A stretch of 5,498 nucleotides of DNA from an uncultured Bacilli bacterium (GCA_947630885.1 CANRJI010000065.1:1-5498), one strand, 5' to 3'. Counted from the stretch's first letter, positions 1-5,038 are shown. A program made the numbers and translations. The notes: generated by a model not told the origin, from the sequence alone.

Positions 1-247
1 AGTCTTCTATAACAATGTCTTCTGTAATCTCTGCTCCACCACCATCATCAGCATCACTACCATCTTCAGTAACAATATCAATTTCAGCTTCTACTAAAGA
101 ATTGTATAAATCATCTAAAGAATCACTATCAATTTCAAGCCCCTTTAATTCATCAGCTAGTTGTTCATAAGTAATAAATCCTTGTTTCTTACCAAGCGCT
201 AGTAATTTTTCCTTTCTTTCATCCAAAGTTTTAATTTCTCCAACCAT
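1..247 (-). CDS. rpoD: RNA polymerase housekeeping sigma factor RpoD/SigA, N-terminal fragment (cut by window edge)
   Basis: I translated the minus strand from the ATG at 245-247; 82 codons are visible before the window ends. Residues about 10-58 match sigma-70 region 1.1: LGKKQGFITYEQLADELKG, then EIDSDSLDDLYNSL and EAEIDIVTED. Bacillus SigA has the same pattern (GKKRGVLTYEEIAERM, then IESDQMDEYYEFL). In the family, region 1.1 is an acidic fold that occupies the polymerase DNA channel until promoter binding. After it comes a low-complexity acidic and glycine linker (D-G-S-D-A-D-D-G-G-G), normal before region 1.2. The promoter-binding regions 2-4 lie outside the window. The start is fixed by AGGAG 7 nt upstream. 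The gene begins 2 nt after the pseudouridine synthase stop codon, so it is probably co-transcribed and translationally coupled with it. The identification rests on region 1.1 only. Confidence 0.88.
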   Translation of the reverse strand, partial: MVGEIKTLDERKEKLLALGKKQGFITYEQLADELKGLEIDSDSLDDLYNSLVEAEIDIVTEDGSDADDGGGAEITEDIVIED

Positions 248-249
248 AC

Positions 250-1008
250 CTATTCTCCTATCCGTAGTTTTCTTATTTTTTCAGCCAATTTAGCTTGTTC
301 TAATGGATCAATTTCTTTTTTCATTAGAGCATTTAATCTCTTTATTTCTTGTTTTACACTATAATCTTTTATAGCATCGAAATAAAGTTTTAATTCTTCT
401 TTAGTTGTCGGATGAAGGAAGGTAATACTTTGAGCAAAGAGGGCAATATTTATATTTTGTGGGTTACTTCCGTATTTGGAGTCGCCAATAAGTGGAAAAC
501 CACGACTAGAAAATTGAACTCTTATTTGATGTGAACGACCGGTGATTAAATTTACTTTAACTAAGGACATATTATCTTTACTATTTAATACTTCGTATTC
601 TAGTTTAGAATATTTTCCTTGCTCTTTAGTTGTTACTCTGCTAGTATTTGTTTTTTCATCTTTAATAAGATAGTCTTCAAAAATACCTTTTGGAGAAGGC
701 GTATGAGATACAACGGCAAGGTATGTTTTATGAAATTTATTTTGTCTTATCTCATCACTTAAACGAGATGCTGCTTTAGAAGTTTTAGCAAAAACCATAA
801 TACCGGCGACTGGTCTATCGAGGCGATGAACAAGGCCAATATAAGCGTCTCCCATTTTATTTTCTTTTTCTTTACGGTAGTTTTTAAGAATAGTTAACAT
901 ATCAATATCATTACTAGAATCTTTTTGAACAGGTGTATTAGCGGGCTTTTCAACGACGAGAAGATGATTATCTTCGTAGATAACGTTAATTTTTGGTAAC
1001 TTTTCCAT
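250..1008 (-). CDS. RluA-family RNA pseudouridine synthase
   Basis: This enzyme isomerises uridine to pseudouridine in rRNA or tRNA; the target base cannot be read from sequence. Numbering from the ATG at 1008 (252 aa), the catalytic block is HRLDRPVAG, with the presumed nucleophile Asp64. KTYLAVV follows at about residue 94, and then the RNA-binding signature TGRSHQIRVQF (about 156-166) and GDSKYG. The enzyme begins directly with the catalytic domain (VIYEDNHLLVVEKPA) and has no S4 domain, like RluA/TruC-type proteins. About 35 basic, helix-prone residues follow the core and look like a small extra helix pair. Start: a GTG at 1017 would add three residues (M-V-Y), but neither start has a clear SD and I prefer the ATG. 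Either way the start lies inside the end of the methyltransferase gene (23 nt overlap from the ATG), which implies coupled translation. The stop is TAG, 2 nt before rpoD. Confidence 0.9.
   Translation of the reverse strand: MEKLPKINVIYEDNHLLVVEKPANTPVQKDSSNDIDMLTILKNYRKEKENKMGDAYIGLVHRLDRPVAGIMVFAKTSKAASRLSDEIRQNKFHKTYLAVVSHTPSPKGIFEDYLIKDEKTNTSRVTTKEQGKYSKLEYEVLNSKDNMSLVKVNLITGRSHQIRVQFSSRGFPLIGDSKYGSNPQNINIALFAQSITFLHPTTKEELKLYFDAIKDYSVKQEIKRLNALMKKEIDPLEQAKLAEKIRKLRIGE
255..259 (-). promoter_or_regulatory. Shine-Dalgarno site of rpoD, inside the upstream gene
   Basis: The minus strand reads AGGAG followed by 7 nt and then ATG. The site lies in the last codons of the pseudouridine synthase (the R-I-G-E end), so the sigma factor's ribosome site is covered while the upstream gene is being translated. 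Confidence 0.8.
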
Positions 1009-1846
1009 ATATACCACAAGGTAAGATTAAATTATTTTCAGTTACTGGAAGAGTATTTTCACCTGTTTCAATTTGATAATTTGGAAATTCTAGTTTTAAA
1101 ATATTAGATAATGATATATGACTTATTCCTGTCGTATAACTACTGATTAAAAGAAAAGCAAAATCGTCATCGAGAATATCCTTTACTTTGGTTAAAAGAC
1201 TTGAAAAATCGTTTTCAAACTTCCATACTTCTTTATTGGGGCCTCTTCCATAACTTGGGGGATCCATGATAATTCCATGGTAAGTTCGTCCACGCCTCTT
1301 TTCTCTTTCAATAAATTTAATAACATCATCGGTAATAAAGCGGATGGTTCGATCTTCAAGATGGCATAGTTTCATATTTTCTTTGGCCCATTCATTAATA
1401 CCTTTAGAAGCATCGACATGGACAACTTCTGTTGCTCCTGCTTGAGATGCTGCCATCGTAGCACAGCCAGTGTAGGCAAAGAGATTTAGAATGCGCATTT
1501 CTTGATGATTTTGCATATAATTTTTAACTTTGTCTTGAATAAAGTCCCAATTAGCTGCTTGTTCGGGGAAAACACCGGTATGTTTAAAGTTAGTAGGAGA
1601 TACTTTAAAGGTTAAATCTTTGTAATTGATAGTCCAGTATTCGGGAATAGTTTTTTGGAATTCCCAGTAACCTCCACCTTCACTACTACGATGATAATAG
1701 CCATCGTAATTAGTCCATTTTTCTTTTTTGGACCAAATTATTTGGGGATCTGGTCTATTTAGAATAATATTTCCCCAACGTTCTAATTTTTCACCATTAC
1801 CGGTTTTAAGACATTCATAATCTTTCCATTTATTACTTATATTCAT
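986..1846 (-). CDS. Class I SAM-dependent methyltransferase, RlmI-like (COG1092 type)
   Basis: 286 aa. The C-terminal two thirds form a Rossmann methyltransferase. Motif I is ILNLFAYTGCATMAA (119-133), which binds SAM. The acidic end of the next strand is VVHVD (Asp145), followed by ITDD (about 171-174). Motif IV is DPPSYGRGP (195-203); the DPPS form is typical of enzymes that methylate a nucleobase. FKHTGVFPEQAANWD (87-101) is a recognisable pre-motif block of the family. The first 85 residues (LERWGNIILNRPDPQIIW) replace the PUA domain of full-length RlmI, which is about 396 aa. An RNA substrate is therefore likely, but neither the base nor the molecule can be named. The start is supported by GAGGT 6 nt upstream of the ATG and an extended -10 box just before it. 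This is the first gene of the unit leading to rpoD, and its 3' end overlaps the pseudouridine synthase start. All Trp codons are TGG. Confidence 0.85.
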   Translation of the reverse strand: MNISNKWKDYECLKTGNGEKLERWGNIILNRPDPQIIWSKKEKWTNYDGYYHRSSEGGGYWEFQKTIPEYWTINYKDLTFKVSPTNFKHTGVFPEQAANWDFIQDKVKNYMQNHQEMRILNLFAYTGCATMAASQAGATEVVHVDASKGINEWAKENMKLCHLEDRTIRFITDDVIKFIEREKRRGRTYHGIIMDPPSYGRGPNKEVWKFENDFSSLLTKVKDILDDDFAFLLISSYTTGISHISLSNILKLEFPNYQIETGENTLPVTENNLILPCGIYGKVTKN

Positions 1847-1863
1847 TTTGATACCTCGTCTTT

Positions 1864-1872
1864 ATTATATCA
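1864..1872 (-). promoter_or_regulatory. Extended -10 promoter for the methyltransferase-pseudouridine synthase-rpoD unit
   Basis: The minus strand reads TGATATAAT, a perfect TATAAT preceded by the TGn extension. No good -35 lies at 16-18 bp, but extended -10 promoters can do without one. Transcription would start near 1857-1860, giving a leader of only about 11-14 nt with the SD (GAGGT, 1853-1857) near the RNA 5' end. It lies just after the hsp20 terminator, so the downstream unit needs its own promoter here. Confidence 0.6.
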
Positions 1873-1893
1873 TACAATACTAAATTTTATAGC

Positions 1894-1923
1894 AATAAAA
1901 AATATCAACAGTAATTGTTGATA
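1894..1923 (-). terminator. Rho-independent terminator after hsp20
   Basis: The minus strand has TATCAACA (1923-1916), a 5-nt loop, and TGTTGATA (1910-1903), a perfect 8-bp stem, followed at once by TTTTTTATT. It starts 6 nt past the hsp20 stop codon. The stem has two G-C pairs, which is weak in absolute terms but normal for so AT-rich a genome. Confidence 0.75.
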
Positions 1924-1929
1924 AGTTTA

Positions 1930-2313
1930 TTATTTAATGGAAATATTTTGACCTTCTTTTTTGGGGATATCTTCTTTAGGAAATGATATGGTTAAAATGC
2001 CTGATTCGTAGCTAGCTTTGATATCGGTTTCTTTCTTTTCACCAATGTAGAAACTTCTTTTTACTTCACCATAAAATCTTTCTCTTCGGACGTAGACTTC
2101 AGCTTTTAGTTCAATGTTTTTCGTGGCTTTAATAGTGAGATAACCATTTTCATAATTTACTTCAATATCTTCTTTTTTGAGACCAGGTAAATCGATTTCC
2201 ATAATGTATTTATTTTGATATTCACGAATATCAGTTTTCATAAATTCTCTTTCTTTAACAAGAGGAGAATCAATTAAGGTAAAGTAGTCATTTAAGTAAT
2301 ATCTTGGTAACAT
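1930..2313 (-). CDS. Small heat-shock protein, Hsp20 / alpha-crystallin family
   Basis: 127 aa, a usual length for bacterial Hsp20. These are ATP-independent cytoplasmic holdases that bind unfolding proteins and form oligomers. The alpha-crystallin domain spans about residues 25-115: MEIDLPGLKKEDIEV (38-52), ENGYLTI (55-61), RERFYGEVKRSFYIG (77-91), and the A-x-x-x-x-G-x-L signature ASYESGILTISFPK (100-113). The C-terminus ends in I-S-I (124-126), the I-x-I motif that docks into a neighbouring subunit. The ATG at 2313 is chosen because AAAGGA sits 8 nt upstream and the protein then starts MLPRYYLNDY, a normal Hsp20 N-terminus. The frame stays open for 35 more codons upstream, but that stretch overlaps the upstream gene and lacks family resemblance. 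A terminator follows the stop. I see no HrcA (CIRCE) or CtsR operator. An AT-rich inverted repeat lies just upstream. Confidence 0.92.
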   Translation of the reverse strand: MLPRYYLNDYFTLIDSPLVKEREFMKTDIREYQNKYIMEIDLPGLKKEDIEVNYENGYLTIKATKNIELKAEVYVRRERFYGEVKRSFYIGEKKETDIKASYESGILTISFPKEDIPKKEGQNISIK

Positions 2314-2333
2314 ATTATCAATCCTTTCAAATA

Positions 2334-2365
2334 TAGTATGAATTTTATTTTGGCAAATTATACTA
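2334..2365 (-). promoter_or_regulatory. AT-rich inverted repeat and possible -10 box upstream of hsp20
   Basis: The arms are TAGTAT plus AATTT and AAATT plus ATACTA, with a 9-nt loop and a single bulged base (position 2340). Read as RNA, this is an 11-bp stem with one G-C pair. The arm distal to hsp20 contains TATAAT (minus strand, 2357-2362), also the centre of a 15-nt palindrome AAATTA-TAC-TAATTT at 2355-2369. No good -35 accompanies that TATAAT. A TTGCCA (2351-2356) with TATATT (2330-2335) has a 15-bp spacer and would start RNA inside the SD, so it is less likely. The element also contains the TAG stop of the upstream gene. Confidence 0.35.
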
Positions 2366-2719
2366 ATTTTCGATAATAATATTACTATTACCAAGTGGTA
2401 AATAAAGTAAAGAAGCAATTAACATTAGAAAAGTGGCAACAAGTAGTAATTCATTTTGTTTTTGATTAGTTATATCTTCTTCAGTTTTATAACTATAATA
2501 AGCATTTAAAAAGAAATAAAGACAAATAATAACATTTAATCTTCGATTATATTTGTAGATGCGATCAGCTTCTTCTTTAGATATGGACTTCTTTTTAAGA
2601 GCACTTTTTTTCTTTTCGTTGATTAAATAGAAAGAGACCATCGCAGCGATAACTTCGAGAAAGATAAAAATAATATCAAGATTAATTTGATCAAGTATTT
2701 TTTGGCGGTCAGTATTCAT
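2363..2719 (-). CDS. Small hypothetical membrane protein with three predicted helices
   Basis: 118 aa, family not recognised. There are three hydrophobic stretches: about residues 14-33 (LDIIFIFLEVIAAMVSFYLI), 62-77 (NVIICLYFFLNAYYSY) and 90-109 (ending LLYLPLG). Between the first and second is a strongly basic segment of about 25 residues with KKK twice and YKYNRR, which the positive-inside rule would place in the cytoplasm. There is no signal peptide or enzyme motif. The ATG at 2719 is the only plausible start: an in-frame TAA lies 7-9 nt upstream and no ATG, GTG or TTG occurs early in the frame. No SD precedes it; TATAAT lies 5 nt before the ATG instead. It sits between the terminator of the XRE gene and hsp20, with no clear terminator of its own, so some read-through into hsp20 is possible. 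Coding status is supported by sensible membrane topology and ORF length, not by homology. Confidence 0.65.
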   Translation of the reverse strand: MNTDRQKILDQINLDIIFIFLEVIAAMVSFYLINEKKKSALKKKSISKEEADRIYKYNRRLNVIICLYFFLNAYYSYKTEEDITNQKQNELLLVATFLMLIASLLYLPLGNSNIIIEN

Positions 2720-2724
2720 AGTTA

Positions 2725-2730
2725 ATTATA
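2725..2730 (-). promoter_or_regulatory. -10 box against the membrane-protein start codon (possible leaderless transcript)
   Basis: The minus strand reads TATAAT, then TAACT, then ATG. A start 6-7 nt after the hexamer would fall on or next to the A of the start codon. There is no TGn extension and no convincing -35 at 16-18 bp; the region upstream is the T-run and stem of the XRE terminator. Confidence 0.4.
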
Positions 2731-2758
2731 TAAAAAAAGAATGACAAATATCATTCTT
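2731..2758 (-). terminator. Rho-independent terminator of the XRE gene
   Basis: The minus strand has AAGAATGA (2758-2751), a 6-nt loop, and TCATTCTT (2744-2737), a perfect 8-bp stem, then five more T residues. The stem takes in two bases of the XRE stop codon TAA (2757-2759), so the stop codon is part of the hairpin. Confidence 0.75.
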
Positions 2759-3095
2759 AATCAACTTTAGTATTTATTTTTACGTATTCTTCACGCATGA
2801 CGGTCATTATTCTAACGATAAAATCTAAATCTTTATCATGTAAGTATTTGCAGTTTTCAACAATATATTTTATTTTATCTGTCGTATTACTTTCACTACC
2901 TGATATGTCGAGTAGGGAATTAGTATCAACACTGAAAATGACGGCGATATTTTTTAGTATTGATGAAGTGGGTTCAGATTTACCTGTTTCTATTCGTGAT
3001 AAATAATTACGGTTAATTTTTAGCATCGTAGCAAGTTCTTCTTGCGAGATACCCTTTCTTTTCCTTAATTGTTTAATCTTCTCTCCTAACTTCAT
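2757..3095 (-). CDS. XRE-family (Cro/CI-type) helix-turn-helix transcriptional regulator
   Basis: 112 aa from the ATG at 3095. Residues about 3-62 are a typical HTH_3 domain: LGEKIKQLRKRKGISQEELA, then MLKINRNYLSRIETGKSEPT, then ILKNIAVIFSVDTNSLLD. Helix 2 is near 17-25 and the recognition helix near 28-37. A short linker (SGSESNTT) leads to about 40 residues of helix (DKIKYIVENCKYLHDKDLDFIVRIM), which probably dimerises; no peptidase or ligand domain is present. Start: GGAGG lies 5 nt before this ATG. A TTG four codons earlier (3107) would put that SD inside the gene, so I reject it. The gene is monocistronic, with a terminator overlapping its stop, and is divergent from gatCAB. Two candidate operators lie in the shared spacer. 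Whether it controls itself, gatCAB or something else is inference. Confidence 0.88.
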   Translation of the reverse strand: MKLGEKIKQLRKRKGISQEELATMLKINRNYLSRIETGKSEPTSSILKNIAVIFSVDTNSLLDISGSESNTTDKIKYIVENCKYLHDKDLDFIVRIMTVMREEYVKINTKVD

Positions 3096-3118
3096 AATAA
3101 CCTCCAAAAACTAGTTTT

Positions 3119-3147
3119 ATTATAATAAATTATTTTTTGTTTGTGAC
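3119..3147 (-). promoter_or_regulatory. Promoter of the XRE gene
   Basis: The minus strand has TATAAT (3119-3124), a 17-bp spacer and GTCACA (3142-3147), which matches four of six bases of TTGACA. The start point would be near 3112, giving a leader of about 17 nt that contains GGAGG (3101-3105). The first palindromic site begins 4 bp upstream of the -35. Confidence 0.6.
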
Positions 3148-3151
3148 GCCA

Positions 3152-3168
3152 TGGTAATATTATTACCA
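3152..3168. promoter_or_regulatory. Perfect 17-bp palindrome, candidate operator 1
   Basis: TGGTAATATTATTACCA: two perfect 8-base arms (TGGTAATA and TATTACCA) around one central T. It lies just upstream of the XRE -35 and covers the -35 to -20 area of a possible plus-strand promoter at 3173-3181. Size and symmetry fit a dimeric HTH protein. The neighbouring XRE protein is the obvious candidate, but the binding is inferred. Confidence 0.5.
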
Positions 3169-3172
3169 CAAT

Positions 3173-3181
3173 TGATATAAT
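3173..3181 (+). promoter_or_regulatory. Possible second (upstream) promoter toward gatC
   Basis: TGATATAAT, an extended -10 identical to that of the methyltransferase promoter. There is no -35 match at 16-18 bp (GGTAAT lies there, inside the palindrome). Transcripts would start near 3188, carry a leader of about 118 nt before gatC and run through the second TGGT-N9-ACCA site. Chance occurrence in AT-rich DNA is possible. Confidence 0.3.
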
Positions 3182-3213
3182 TATTAACTTAAAACCTTTT
3201 TTGAAAGTTTTTT

Positions 3214-3230
3214 TGGTTTGTTTATTACCA
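3214..3230. promoter_or_regulatory. Imperfect copy of the palindrome, candidate operator 2
   Basis: TGGTTTGTTTATTACCA has the same 17-bp length as site 1, the same outer TGGT and ACCA, and an identical right half TATTACCA; four bases of the left half differ. Its own symmetry extends two bases outward (TTTGGT and ACCAAA, 3212-3232). Its centre is 62 bp from that of site 1. Confidence 0.45.
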
Positions 3231-3271
3231 AAGAGAGATGGTTAAAATTAGTTTATTTATTTATTTTTTTT

Positions 3272-3280
3272 TGCTATAAT
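3272..3280 (+). promoter_or_regulatory. Extended -10 promoter of gatCAB
   Basis: TGCTATAAT: a perfect TATAAT with the TGn extension, after a long T-rich tract. The -35 position (TTTATT, 3252-3257) is weak. Transcription would begin near 3287, giving a leader of about 19 nt with GGAGG at 3296-3300. Confidence 0.65.
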
Positions 3281-3305
3281 AGTAGTGATTTAGATGGAGG
3301 AAAAT

Positions 3306-3602
3306 ATGATAACAAAAGATACATTAGAAAAACTAGCTAAAAAACTTATGTTTGAAATGAATGATGATGAATATAAGACACTAGAAGATGAGTTTAAAAT
3401 TATTTTAAAACAGATGGATTTTATCGATAATATTAAGGATATTGATGATGTTGAAGCAATGACTTATCCTTTTGATCTTGAATTAGATGATAGTAATATG
3501 AGAGAAGATATTCCTTGTAACGAAATTTCTTTTGATGATATGGTTATTAATGTTAAAGATTATGAAGATAATAGGGTAAAAGTACCAAAGGTGGTGGAAT
3601 AA
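3306..3602 (+). CDS. gatC: Glutamyl-tRNA(Gln)/aspartyl-tRNA(Asn) amidotransferase subunit C
   Basis: 98 aa, a normal GatC length. GatC is the small subunit that wraps around GatA and GatB and stabilises the complex. Visible family features are the N-terminal helix pair (TLEKLAKKLMFEMNDDEYKT, then a KIILKQMDFIDNI helix), the middle DDVEAMTYPFDLELDDSNMREDIP, which corresponds to the usual 'V.PTTHV....LREDEV' region, and the conserved C-terminal VKVPKVVE. An earlier in-frame ATG (3294) would add M-E-E-N but contains the SD itself (ATGGAGG). GGAGG sits 5 nt before the ATG at 3306, so I use that one. The stop codon TAA shares its last base with the gatA ATG (TAATG), so the two are translationally coupled. 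The order C-A-B is the standard Bacillota arrangement. Confidence 0.93.
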   Translation: MITKDTLEKLAKKLMFEMNDDEYKTLEDEFKIILKQMDFIDNIKDIDDVEAMTYPFDLELDDSNMREDIPCNEISFDDMVINVKDYEDNRVKVPKVVE

Positions 3603-5038
3603 TGACTGATAAGCTAATTGATGATATGAGGCTTGCTTTGGATAAAAAGGAAGTAACGAGTGGTGAACTATTTAATGAGGCAATTTTAAAAGCAAAGAAA
3701 TATCAGAATGATTATAATTCTTTTGTAACAATATTAGATAAGAAAGAAGAAGTGCAAAGCGAAACTATTTTATCAGGTATTCCATATGCTCTTAAAGATA
3801 ATATTTCGACAAAAGGGTTACTTACGACAGCATCTTCAAATATTCTTAAGGATTATATACCTTTATATGATGCTACTGTCTACGAAAAGCTTAAAAAGGC
3901 AGGAGCGGTTCTTATGGGTAAGACAGTACTAGATGAACTTGCTATGGGTGGCACTGGTACGACAGGACATACTGGTATTGTACGAAATCCTTGGAATAAG
4001 GAAAGAATGATTGGAGGCTCTAGTGCAGGAAGCGCTGCAGCAGTTGCTCTAGGTATTGTACCTTTTGCTATTGGAAGTGATACGGGAGACTCAATTAGGA
4101 AGCCAGCGGGTTACGGTGGTGTAGTTGGTTATAAACCTACTTATGGTAGAGTATCGCGATATGGATTATTTGCTTTTGCATCAAGTCTTGACCATGTCGG
4201 TGTTTTTGCTAGAAGTGTCAGAGATGTCAGTTATGTTATGGATATTATTAAAGGACATGATGATAAGGATATGACAAGTTTACCTGACGATAATATTAAA
4301 TATAGTGATGTCCTTGATAGAGACATTAGAGGTAAAAAGTTATTTTATATTAAAGAAGCATTAGAAAATTATAGTGGTTCTACTGAATTTGAGGAAATTA
4401 TTAATAATTTTAAAGATACACTTGAAAAGTGTAAAAAACTTGGAATAGAAGTAGAAGAGGTAAGTTTTAGAAAAGATTTACTAGAAGCAATGTATCCTTC
4501 TTATATGTGTATTTCTTGTGCGGAAGCCACTAGTAACAATTCGAATTTAACAGGTATTCCTTTTGGAACAAGAATAGAAGGAAAAAATGTTGATGATATT
4601 ATGATGAAGACAAGAACAAATGGTTTTTCGGAACTTATTAAAAGAAGATTTGTTCTTGGAAGTTACATTTTACAGAAAGAAAATCAAGATAAACTCTTTT
4701 TGAATGCAGGAAGGGTAAGAAGACTTATCGTTAATGAAATGAATAAATTATTTGAAACTTACGATGGACTTATAATGCCAAACGCACCATCAATAGCACC
4801 ATTTTTTGATGATGCAAGTGATAGGTTATCTGATGAATATTTGATACTTGGAAATCATTTGGTAATTGGTAATTTTGGTGGATATCCTAGTATAACGATA
4901 CCGAGTGGATTTGTAAAAGGAATGCCGGTTAGTATCAATATTACGGGAAGAGTAAAGGAAGACGATTTCGTTCTTAATATGGCTAATAAAATCGAAGAAG
5001 TACTAGGTTATAAGGGACAGGTGAGTACTAATGAGTAG
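3602..5038 (+). CDS. gatA: Glutamyl-tRNA(Gln)/aspartyl-tRNA(Asn) amidotransferase subunit A (amidase)
   Basis: 478 aa, close to the usual 480-490. GatA hydrolyses glutamine and passes the ammonia to GatB. It belongs to the amidase-signature family, and the Lys-Ser-Ser triad is present: Lys65 in YALKDN, Ser140 in GGSSAGSAAAV and nucleophile Ser164 in SDTGDSIRKPA. YKPTYGRVSRYGLFAFASSLDHVG (177-200) is the strongly conserved block after it. Differences from the common form are SSAGS for SSGGS, TGDS for TGGS, and SNNSNLTGIPFG (311-322) in place of the usual SNLxRYDGxRYG. The C-terminal PSITIPSGFVKGMPVSINITG region is normal in outline. AGGTGG (3589-3594) lies 7 nt upstream, inside gatC. The gene overlaps gatB by 8 nt (ATGAGTAG). 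I judge it fully functional because the triad is intact; the substitutions look lineage-specific. Confidence 0.95.
   Translation: MTDKLIDDMRLALDKKEVTSGELFNEAILKAKKYQNDYNSFVTILDKKEEVQSETILSGIPYALKDNISTKGLLTTASSNILKDYIPLYDATVYEKLKKAGAVLMGKTVLDELAMGGTGTTGHTGIVRNPWNKERMIGGSSAGSAAAVALGIVPFAIGSDTGDSIRKPAGYGGVVGYKPTYGRVSRYGLFAFASSLDHVGVFARSVRDVSYVMDIIKGHDDKDMTSLPDDNIKYSDVLDRDIRGKKLFYIKEALENYSGSTEFEEIINNFKDTLEKCKKLGIEVEEVSFRKDLLEAMYPSYMCISCAEATSNNSNLTGIPFGTRIEGKNVDDIMMKTRTNGFSELIKRRFVLGSYILQKENQDKLFLNAGRVRRLIVNEMNKLFETYDGLIMPNAPSIAPFFDDASDRLSDEYLILGNHLVIGNFGGYPSITIPSGFVKGMPVSINITGRVKEDDFVLNMANKIEEVLGYKGQVSTNE

Noticed and set aside
2388..2401. TTACCA-AG-TGGTAA inverted repeat as a third operator copy near hsp20
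   Set aside because: The half-sites face the opposite way with a 2-bp centre, so the geometry differs from TGGT-N9-ACCA, and it falls in codons for L-P-L-G-N. TGGTAA-like strings also occur in several other coding regions here.
2314..2418. 35-codon N-terminal extension of Hsp20 with a hydrophobic start that looks like a membrane anchor
   Set aside because: It overlaps the end of the membrane-protein gene, lacks an SD and family similarity; AAAGGA before the ATG at 2313 defines a normal cytoplasmic Hsp20.
2797..3006. Plus-strand open frame of 69 codons
   Set aside because: It is antisense to the XRE gene, starts with low-complexity hydrophobic residues, has no SD and resembles no family; it is a shadow of the real gene.
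3190..3220. Hairpin around AAAACC...GGTTTG and CTTT/AAAG followed by a T-run, as a terminator in the spacer
   Set aside because: The arms are only 4-5 bp, separated by homopolymer T and A runs, and no gene ends upstream on that strand; most likely AT-rich chance.
250..5038. Possible mycoplasma-type code (UGA = Trp), because none of the seven complete genes ends in TGA
   Set aside because: All Trp codons I checked are TGG and every frame reads through without TGA. With only seven stops (four TAA, three TAG), absence of TGA is expected at low GC.
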